A DNA stretch of 39,349 bases, from contig QKFD01000068.1 in the NCBI GenBank assembly GCA_003251535.1, positions 1 through 39,349 on the forward strand, written 5' to 3'. Positions 8,901-17,000 of the stretch are shown here, in pieces. Under the pieces are notes generated by a model. That model had not been told where the DNA came from and made no database searches. It worked only from the letters and a program-made list of their open reading frames with translations. This stretch comes from Chromatiales bacterium (lineage in GTDB: Bacteria > Pseudomonadota > Gammaproteobacteria > Thiohalomonadales > Thiohalomonadaceae). The translations under genes were made by a program, and so were the position numbers. Each line of letters starts with the position of its first letter. Positions within the stretch are counted from its first letter, which is position 1.

Positions 8901-9602
8901 CTCGCCTTTGCCAACTATGTGGTGACCATGAGCTTCCCGCTGGCCCAGCCCAGCGAGGTCCAATTTGGCGTGGCGGAGGGGGCTATCAGCCTCGACGCCG
9001 AGCGCCATCCGGCCCGCGCCGATGCCCTCTTCAGCCGTTTTCCGCTGCGCTTAGGGGGGCTATTGACCACACCCGATCCGCTACTGACGGGCGAGACCTC
9101 CAGCCAGACACCAGCGAGCCATGGCTTTGTCTCCATCTCCGTCCCACTGCAACAGGGTCAACTGACCCAGCCGTGGTATGGCCTGGTCTATGAGCTGGAC
9201 CTGGGGGGACTGGGGGGATTGGGGGGGGCGCTGAAGATGACCCTGCGGTTGCTGGCGGCCTGGAGCCCGGGGGGGGCCCAGAAGGGGGCGCCGGCCATCT
9301 ATTGCGGGGTTGCCCTGCCCGGAGTCGCGGGGGGGCTCGGGGCCCAGCTGCCGCTTCAGGGGATCCTCGATTTTGGCTTCCGCGCCATCCAGTTCAGTAC
9401 CTACTACGACAGCGCAGGGCGGCGGCAGTACCTACTAAGGCTGCGTGACTTCGGACTCCATGCGCTGGGTTTCTCGCTCCCGCCGGGACACAACGATGTG
9501 TTGCTATTCAGCCAGCCGGATCAGGGGACCAACACCCAGTTGGGGTGGTATGCCGCCTATGACAGCAGCCACTCCACATCCACTTCTCACCGCACCGACT
9601 GA
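5991..9602 (+). CDS. Large beta-rich protein of unknown family
   Basis: I place the start at ATG 5991, inside the ATGA overlap with the previous stop, giving 1203 aa; the open frame runs upstream to 5901 but that extension lies within the preceding gene. The sequence is dominated by alternating hydrophobic/polar stretches with many Gly, Ser and Thr, as in all-beta proteins. There is no signal peptide, membrane span or catalytic motif I can name. Characteristic segments are AAGIDSSRFYAHHLGF (about residues 759-774), a Tyr/Asp-rich run near 860-880, and LGGLGGLGGAL near 1070, encoded by homopolymeric G runs. Codon use matches the first and fourth genes of the operon, so they likely have a shared history. 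It may be a structural partner of the repeat proteins; that is inference from position only. Confidence 0.8.
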   Translation: MSQEQPWFCRSAADSRLYWLLGGERRVGMLSSSSEVLADEVTLDESLADLYGCWFWLDAPPIDDAIFANTLTKVMGCRYSRAVWIANAAADGSQWRTHSLDLLVTSTKLSEETFDATGVRLTAQYRVPAAASTAADGYWQLNLSGAGSGCTLQANGSAWRGDGDLAITYDPNRSGCLLWELPLPAPKVEDPLSALEQLGVSLRYCAPDAENSGGIDCLQVTPLRQRGALRLYCALDPLAMFDPQRTRFSLLPPIGPAAVLPFGTGFITARGEAIELLPAAVGSQPPGFVLARQPITSADPNGEAQSISYLTPDGAFDLSVVAQGGSGQTSPSSSAQGPAVRVMCGTSGLEYIGLSSPTGTRLWFRAGGAAYAAATDSALSPVATALTSLGTTAWIWLTGESAPGYYAQPEEAPFYSGGQDGFLEYLELPAVALSSTQATPAFPLLGYAGLAPAAAALAQVLEVSAIAPERRRVITALTAEQAAGELLPLARDASVQVAVSPSGLAFGYHQLDSAWEWLAIGNSAGGSVPDLCFTAVTGPFRQALLSNQLFMVLGVADSVMASGSVAYRLTEANLGLVAEQGAVREPILLQVAVAAAVADYPIYPTEAAFDAMLQSATGNAIEPAEQLIFQRYAGLLAPTIGDWLFRLGPRNWSADVASDRCPTRLIFKFSSGRSLADQVADPCAWSWPGAAAANGDVGVVSREILATIQAARAAQAANPNSPYGPFLTVVDDPYWSGVLALSVEVAMDTLPESIQPLAAGIDSSRFYAHHLGFSATGFTAQEGGLYFDTSASFGLIDYQNPVDQYFSSDTAFAFRVQQLSVAFENGKLSHFASSVQLMINRLFGSQTQLFPTLHGNNLILDGSYQYERDDSGIGRDTYLFALREPGLFQLELGVLAAVAVERVRMVTARATDPASGQVTVVTTFELAGRLQFRELEAFDPFCWGASVSLEEDTMAATEGAAVILDEATSGLAFANYVVTMSFPLAQPSEVQFGVAEGAISLDAERHPARADALFSRFPLRLGGLLTTPDPLLTGETSSQTPASHGFVSISVPLQQGQLTQPWYGLVYELDLGGLGGLGGALKMTLRLLAAWSPGGAQKGAPAIYCGVALPGVAGGLGAQLPLQGILDFGFRAIQFSTYYDSAGRRQYLLRLRDFGLHALGFSLPPGHNDVLLFSQPDQGTNTQLGWYAAYDSSHSTSTSHRTD
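9203..9276 (+). other. Cluster of long G runs inside a coding region (G-quadruplex candidate)
   Basis: G runs of 6 (9203-9208), 6 (9212-9217), 8 (9221-9228) and 8 (9269-9276) lie in the beta-rich protein gene, the first three separated by only 3 nt. They encode Leu-Gly-Gly repeats. The arrangement satisfies the usual G-quadruplex pattern on the coding strand, and runs of 8 G are prone to slippage. Whether either happens is unknown. Confidence 0.5.
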
Positions 9603-9616
9603 GGGGTCTGCCCGCT

Positions 9617-10984
9617 ATGCCCACCGCCCGTATCACCCTATCCGCTCTCTGGGCCGATCAAGGGATGGCGCACATGCTGCAAACGTTTGATGATGAGACA
9701 ACGGCCACCCCAAGTGGGATTGCGCTGTTTGATTTTGGTACCCACGTCACGGGTCGCATGACGCTAGAAAGGACGGTGGGTCATAGGACGTTTACGACTA
9801 AATCAGCCCCCTCGGTCAATGCGGTGCTTGAGGCATTGCTGGCACAACTGGCGGCAGGACAACCACCTAAGATTGACTATGTGGTGATCTCCCATCAAGA
9901 CAATGATCACTGGAGTTTTCTCTATTGTTTGATGCAGGCGATTGCGGAGATGGAGTTGCCGGTCTGTATTGGCAGGGTCATCTGGGGCGGGAGGGAGTGG
10001 AACAGTTATGGCGTGACGCTGAGGGACTATTTAAAACTCCGGTGTTGTGAGGCGGATCCTGATTGCGTTGGCCCCTTTGTTGAGAATGACTCTGCCTATT
10101 CGGCTTATCAGTGTTCCGACGGGCCACTCGATGTATATGAGTTGGAACGGTTCGGTGAGTTGGGGGATGTCTCTTTACGTACGCTCTATGTGAATTTGCC
10201 GACGGCTCAAACCTCTGATATGAGTTCTGTGCGGAACGCCTCCTCTGCCGTTGTAGTCATCGATTTTTGGGAGCAGCGGATGATCTTGCCCGGTGATGCT
10301 ACGTGGGAGACATTGCAGGCTATTAATAATGTGTTGGCAGAGTGGGGTGACGACAATCCGCTCAAACCCGTGCGCATGATGTCTGTGCCGCATCATGGCG
10401 CCATTGCTACGATGCGTCAATCTGGTGAGGAAATGAGTGTATTGCAGGAATTTATTGGCATCTATACCGAGCCCGAGCGCGTGGTGGCATCGGCCGGGGT
10501 GAGGAATCATTATGGTCATCCAGATAAAAGGGTGATGAATCAGATGGCGGCGCGTGCTATCCCTAGTCGTATAGGTAATCCTCCTACGACGCACCCCTTG
10601 GTTGTTTATTCTGCACGGGATGAACGACTCATTGTAGAGCAGAGCGATATCGCTAAATACACCACGGTCCTGTCGCTGGACTCTCCTGCCCTGGCGGCTC
10701 ATTACTTATTCTCCCTGAGTACCGCGGGTTTTTTCACCGATTGGCAACGTTTTTCCGGTGTTGCTCGGCCTCTCGACGATGTTCCCGCGTCGTCCCCCTC
10801 CCTCCCGCCGGGCAGTCTCTCTAGTTCATCTGCCGCGGGTCCACTCCATGAGAAAGAGGAAGAGGTGTATCCCACGGCGATGTTGCAGCGGGGCACCTGG
10901 TCGCATTCGTTACCTGACCGCCAGCGGCCCTCTTCCCAGCCACCAGCGCGCCGGGTACGTCCCGGTCCATTGAATCGGCAGTGA
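9617..10984 (+). CDS. ComEC-type metallo-beta-lactamase-fold hydrolase
   Basis: This 455-aa soluble protein has the metallo-hydrolase core of the ComEC/Rec2 branch without its membrane domain. Visible are the first strands ending in ALFDFG (36-41), the metal motif SHQDNDHW (H93, D95, D97, H98), the NASSAVVVID strand with the PGD motif (G226-D227), VPHHGA (H259, H260) and NHYGHP (297-302). These are the ligand and active-site positions of the family, so a metal-dependent hydrolase, perhaps a nuclease or phosphodiesterase, is likely; the substrate is unknown. The last 75 residues are Pro/Ser/Arg-rich and look disordered. ATG 9617 follows GAGGGG (9601-9606), 14 nt after the previous stop; starting at the internal ATG 9665 would remove the first core strand. 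The gene is clearly less G+C-rich at third positions than its neighbours, which suggests separate acquisition. Confidence 0.85.
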   Translation: MPTARITLSALWADQGMAHMLQTFDDETTATPSGIALFDFGTHVTGRMTLERTVGHRTFTTKSAPSVNAVLEALLAQLAAGQPPKIDYVVISHQDNDHWSFLYCLMQAIAEMELPVCIGRVIWGGREWNSYGVTLRDYLKLRCCEADPDCVGPFVENDSAYSAYQCSDGPLDVYELERFGELGDVSLRTLYVNLPTAQTSDMSSVRNASSAVVVIDFWEQRMILPGDATWETLQAINNVLAEWGDDNPLKPVRMMSVPHHGAIATMRQSGEEMSVLQEFIGIYTEPERVVASAGVRNHYGHPDKRVMNQMAARAIPSRIGNPPTTHPLVVYSARDERLIVEQSDIAKYTTVLSLDSPALAAHYLFSLSTAGFFTDWQRFSGVARPLDDVPASSPSLPPGSLSSSSAAGPLHEKEEEVYPTAMLQRGTWSHSLPDRQRPSSQPPARRVRPGPLNRQ

Positions 10985-11022
10985 GCTGCCTCCTCACACC
11001 GAACCGTTAGGGATCTCGCACC

Positions 11023-14000
11023 ATGTCTGTTGCTATGCTCAACCTTGAGTTTGAGGCAGCCGCCCAGCAGGGAGAAATTGGCGCCGCCATCTCGCCGCTC
11101 ATGGGGAAACTGGTTGCCACCTTGGGTGTTACATCACTGCTGGTGGGGGGCGCTAGGGCTAGCCGTCCAGCCAATAGCGCCCTCTTGAGCGGGAGCACTC
11201 TCTGGAGCAACAGCCGTTGGCGCCTCACTTTAATCGGTACGGTCAATTCGTCAGGTCAGGACCAACTCGCCCTGACATTGGTGGCAGAAAATGGTCAGCA
11301 GCGGCATCTACTCTCGTCGTTGGTTCCCGATCTGCCCGCTTCGTGGCGACCCTCAACCAATGCCGCTGGGACCCTTAGCCGAGGAGCGTCTGTCTTAGCG
11401 GAACTGGGTGTCCTCCATGCACAGATCGAGGCAACAGCCGTTGGGGATGACACTGAGACCGCCCCACCGCCAAGGCTCTCCGGCAGTTTGCCGCTGCTCG
11501 ACTCCCCCCTTGAACCCTATATTGGCCTGCTCGGTGCCAGCCAGCTGACGCTGACAGGTCAGATTGATCCGCGACTGGAGGCGCCAGCGGAGGCCAAGGT
11601 CGATCTCTCCTGTGCCGCGGTCAATGCGGCCTCCCGTTGGCCTTCGCCCTTGGCAGAGGCGGAGCTGGGTTTGGTTTTAACAACGGCAGAGGTTGACCCC
11701 TTCCCCTTCTTTTCGGGCAGCGGGGCGGGAACCGTCTCCAGCGTTTTGTTGAGGGCCTCTCTGCTGGCGGAGGGTGCGCCGGAGCGCATCTTGGTGGCAA
11801 CGGCACCTCTGTTGCGCGGGGGCCAGGGGCTCGATTTTGTCGGCACCTTGACCCCACCCTTGACGCTGGTTGATGGATTGAGTGGGATCCAGTCGCTGCT
11901 CCCCTCACTGAGTTCGGCCACCTTAGCCCTCCCAAGCGGTGTTTCAGCGCTCAATGCCTTTGGTCTGTCGCATCTACGCATTGGCTTTAAGACCGGCACC
12001 AATGGACTCCCCCAGGTGATCAGCCATACCGGCTTCACCATCTCCTCCACCGCCCCTTGGGATCTGCCCATCCCATTCCTACGTATCGATCAGGTGACGG
12101 CAAGCTGGCTCGCCAACTGGATCGGCAGCCGGCGGGAGTGGCGCGGTTTTCTCTTTGGTGCCATGCAGTTTGGTGAGGAGGGGGGAGCGGGGACAGCGGC
12201 GCCGGTACTTGACGAGGAGGGCCATAGCATCGCCCTAGAGGTGAGTGTGGCACTGCCAGAGTTGGACGTTAAGGCGGTGACCACCCGGCCATTTCTTCTC
12301 AATCTTCCCAGCGCTATGGCGGTCTTCTTCCCCGGCCAGCAGCCGGAGGTCGATAGCTCGCTGCTGGTGGAGCACATCAGCATGGGGGCCAACCTGTCGA
12401 GACAGCAGTATGGCGCCACCCTGCGGACCCGTGGGGGTTGGTCGCTCCCCATCGGTGACGTCACCTTTGCACTGGATGAGGTGACCTTTGAGGTCAATGT
12501 CTCGCAGGCCGCCATCTGGGGGGGCTTGGCCGGTACTGCCGGGGTCTATGTCGGTGGCGAACAGCAGCTATTGCTTGCGGTCGGTGCTTACTACCCCGGT
12601 GGTGGCAGCTGGCAGTTTCAAGGGGGCTTGGCGCAGGGGGAGATCGATCTTCCCACCTTGATTTACGCCTTCCTTGGCCAGCAGGCACCTGCTTGGCTGG
12701 ACGATAGCTCCCTCGCCCTGACTCGCCTGTGGGCGGAGTACTCCACCGGCCTGGGTCACCCCTATGCGGTGGAGGCGGCCCTCGCTGCGCGCTGGGATCC
12801 GCAGCTACTGGGCATCAAGCTGTCGTTGGCGTTGGCGGCCCGCATTGCCCGCCGGCCGCGCGTCACCACCGCTGGCCGCAGAGCAGGGCGCGACCTGCTA
12901 CGCCTCAACGCACTCGCCAGTAACGCCCCGCCACTGTATCGCACCCTGCTGCAAGAGCAGAGCAGCGCCCCCACGACGGCGATGATCTATGAAGGGTCGT
13001 TGCAGGGGAGCTTCGAGTTAAACCGACTCACCATTGGGGTGGACCTATCGTTCCTCAGTGCCGAGATGACCGCCCTCTACCGCCTCCAGCTCGGCGAGTT
13101 CTCCCTGGAGGCGCGTAGCGCCTGGAGCGGGGAGGGGGAGCAACGTCATCAGCTGCTGACGGTGGCGATGCAGGGGGGGACCTTAGGCGAGCTGATCGCT
13201 AGTCTGGCGACCCTCGCCAACCCCAATACCAACTACCGCTTACCGGAGCCGTGGCGTGCCCTCGATGAGATCCCCCTCGGCCGCTTCACCCTTCTGCTCG
13301 ATCCCTCTTTGCAGACGGTGAGCATGGAGTACACCGTTCAGCTCGAACTGGGTTTTATGACCCTCACTCGGGTTGGGGTGCGTTATGACCGGAGTCGCGG
13401 CGAACCGCAGGTGAAGATCGAGCTGGCCGGCCAGTTCCTCGGCAAGCACTACGATAGCGCTACAGGGCTTCAGCCCCTCTCTTGGGACGCCCTCAATGAT
13501 GCGCCACCGCTGGTGCCGGGGGGCGGCCGCGGGCTAGTGGATGTGCGCTATCTCGGCCTCGGTCAGCATGTGGCGCTCAGTGCTGGCGATACCACTCGCT
13601 CGGTGGCAGAGGTGATCGCGCAGATGCGGGCGCAGTTACGCCCCACGGACTCCAGTCAGCGCAATCCGCTCGACCAGCCGAGCGGTAGTCTGCTGCGCTT
13701 TGATGAGCGCAGTCAGTGGCTCATCGGTGTTGAGCTGGTGGCGCTGGAGTGCGCCACGCTCCAGTTGGTTCTGGCCGATCCCGATCTCTATGGCGTTCGG
13801 ATCGCCCTCGCCGGGTCGCAGGCGGGGGCCTTGGCGGGCCTCGCCTTTGAACTCTCCTACCGCAAGTTGAGTAGTGGGATTGGCCTGTTCCAGGGGCGGT
13901 TGCAGGTCCCCACCCGCTTCCGCCAGCTCGATCTCGGCGCCATCGCCCTCACCCTCGGCACCATCGGCGTTGACATCTACACCAACGGCGACTTCAAGGT

Positions 14001-17000
14001 CGATCTCGGCTTTCCCCAGCAGCGCGACTTCTCCCGCAGCTTCGGCCTGCGCTACGGCAAATTCACCGGCAAGGGGGGGATCTACTTTGGCCGCCTGAGC
14101 GGTGCCACCTCCAGCCAGGTGCCGGCCCTCGCCAACGGCCAGTTTGCGCCGGTACTGGAGTTGGGGGTTGGGGTGACCGCGGGGATGCGCTGGGGTCTGG
14201 TGCAGGGGGCACTGAGCGCGGAGTGCGAGCTGTTGGTGGAGGTGATCTTCGAGGGGGTGTTGGCCTGGTTCCACCCCGATGACCAGAGTAGTGCCAAGGC
14301 GATCTACTACTCCGCCCAAGGTAACGCCGCCCTGCTGGGTAAGGTCTACGGCAAACTGGCCTTCAAATTCATCACCGCCGAGGTGAGCTTTGAGGCGCGG
14401 GCGGCGGCCAGCCTCGCCCTGGCCGCCCATCGTGCCACCACCCTCCGCCTTGAGCTGGATGTGGCGGCCCACTGCTTAGTGGAGGTGGGCTGGTTCGAGA
14501 TCTCCTACTCCTTTGCTGCCCGCCTCTCCCTCTCGCAGGTCATCGGCCACGATACCACCCCGCCCTGGGTGCTGGCCGCCGACCAGTCGGGTCAGCAACA
14601 GGCGCGGCGGGGGGCACGGGGCCACACGGCGCTGGCGCGCCAGGCGCCGTTTGGGATCTTGCCGCAGACCAATGCCTCCCGCGCCACGGCCCTCGCCCCG
14701 CGTCGGCGGCCGGAGTTGGGGGTACTGTTCACGCGCCATCTGGGGCGGGCGCGACGGGCCGGTGCAGTAGCGCTCCCCATCACCCGACTGGCGTCCGAGA
14801 TCGCTGATCCCTGCGGCCAGGGGCACTATCAGCTCTCATTCGATCCGTCGGTGCAGGTATTTCCCGCCGGCAGCCCGGCCATCCTCGATGTGCGCCTGGT
14901 ACCTGCCTTCACCATGGCCGAGCCCACGGTGGTCTGGCCTGGTGAGCGGGCGCCCGTGGGGGATGAGGCGACCGACTATCAGGTGGTGATTACGCTTGTC
15001 ATCGATGGCCCTTCGCCGGTGGGGGCAGAGAGCCTGGCAGAGCATCGCAGCGCCCCCTTCAACACCACGGCGCGGGCGATGCGGGGCGCCGAGACCCCCT
15101 TCGCCCGGCTCACTGAGGCGCTGTTCCGCCGCGCCATCGCCAGCCTGGGCCTTGATCCCCTTAGCGCCACCATCACAGCCGGCGATCTCGCAGAGCTGAC
15201 CGCTCAGCTCGCCTGCCCGCAGACCTTCGCCAACGGCTTCTCCTTTGACCAGCTGAGTGCCTTTTTCAACAACAACCTCCAGCTCCATCTCTCCACCACC
15301 CCCAGCGGCGAGGAGCCACCCACCACCATGGGGGGAGTCGCCTTCCCCATGCTGCCCCTGCTCAAGTGGACCTGTGCGCAGATACCGGAGTTGGCCACGC
15401 GCGACTTTGCCAAATACCAGCTGGTGGATGAGGAGTACGCCGCGGCTATCGAGACCTATTTCCGCCAGCTCTCGCCCCAGCCACGGCTGGAGTCAACGAC
15501 GGGGACGGGGATTGCTAGCGGCGAGTCGCTCGCCTCGGTGGTGTTCCGCGAATACCTGCTGTTGTTGACCCGCCTGGCGGTGGAGGCGGCGGAGCAGCTA
15601 CTGGCCCGCTGCCCGGTGGCGCTGGATACGGCGATCACCCTAACCCAGATCGCGCAGCGCTTCCCCACGCTGAGCCTCCCCTATGCGGTGCAGAGCGGCG
15701 ACACCGTGGAGCAGGTGGCTGCCAGCTGCGGCGCCAGCAGCGCAGAGCTGCTGGCGCTCAACCCCAACCTGGAGGGGCTGCTGGAGGCGGCCGAACCGGG
15801 GAGTCAGCTGAGTCTGGTGCTGGGGGTGACGCCGGAGTCCATCGCCGCCGGTAACCCGGAGCGACTGCTGAGTGCCAATTTAGAACTTCAGGTTCCCGCC
15901 TTGGCCACCGAGGTACGGGCCGGCGAGAGTGCCGCCCAGCTCTGCCAGTGGGTGGGGGCAGAGGTGGATCACTGGCTCAGTCAACCGGTGGCCCTGGATG
16001 CCCCCGCCATCACCCGCGCCGGGGCGGGCTTGGCGCTGCCGGCGGGGCCGCTGGTGGTACTGCCTGAACTTACCCTGCGCCAGATTGCCGCCCTGCTCTA
16101 TGTCCGCCTGCGCGCCGGCCAGGGCGTGGCAACCCACACCGCGGGGGCCGACTGGTATGGCGAGGCGATAGTGCAGCTCAACGACAAGAACATCGCCGCT
16201 GATGGGACGCTGCCGTCGCAGATTATGCTGCCTTACCAATACGACAACGTGGTCGCATTGGCCATCCCTTGGCAGCGTTTGGTGGGTGATAGCCTGCCGC
16301 TGCTGGCCGCCACTACCGCGTTGTGGCAGAACCTCGGCATCGATCCTGGGTTTGAGTTGTGGTGGCAGCAGTTGGCACAGCTCAACCCCGACCATGTAGT
16401 GGGTGAAGCGGTGCAGCTACCGGCCACCACCACCGCCCTACTGCCGGGCGAGACACTGCGGGCGCTGGCGGCGCGGCTACTGTGGGTGACGGATCCCTAC
16501 GCCACCTCGGCGGAGCCGACTGGCGACTTCCGCAGCCTGGTGGCCAACGCCGATCTGCTGGCGCCGCTGGCGCCGGTGGTGGTGACCAACTGCACCTTGG
16601 CCACCCAGGGCCAAGAGTCACTGCGCCAGTTCGCCGCCCGCTACGACCTGACACTAGAGGCGGTGGGGCGGCTGGCGGCGGATCAAGCGGGGCTATTCGA
16701 TCCAACCCCGGGGGCGCTGCTGGTGCCTGCGGTGCTGGCCATCGACCTGGATCGGCTAATCCCGCTCCTCACCGCCGATCTACCGCTCCGCGACCTGGCC
16801 GGACAGCTCTCCCGCTTCATGCTCCATGGCCAGCGCCTGCCAACCCCAGACGGCGCCTCCATGCAGGGGCTCTATCAGCTGATTGGTCAGCAGGTGGAGG
16901 CACCAGTGTTCACCTCGTTCCTGCCACTGCTCAGCTTCCTCTTCCAGCTCAACCAGCCCACCCCTTGGATCGAGCTGGTGGGGAGCGCCACCGTTCCCGC

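Noticed and set aside
13636-14472. 278-aa minus-strand open frame within the 2510-aa gene
   Set aside because: Long antisense frames are expected in G+C-rich genes; the sense frame is continuous and repeat-patterned, the antisense product is Gly/Glu/Ala-rich noise.
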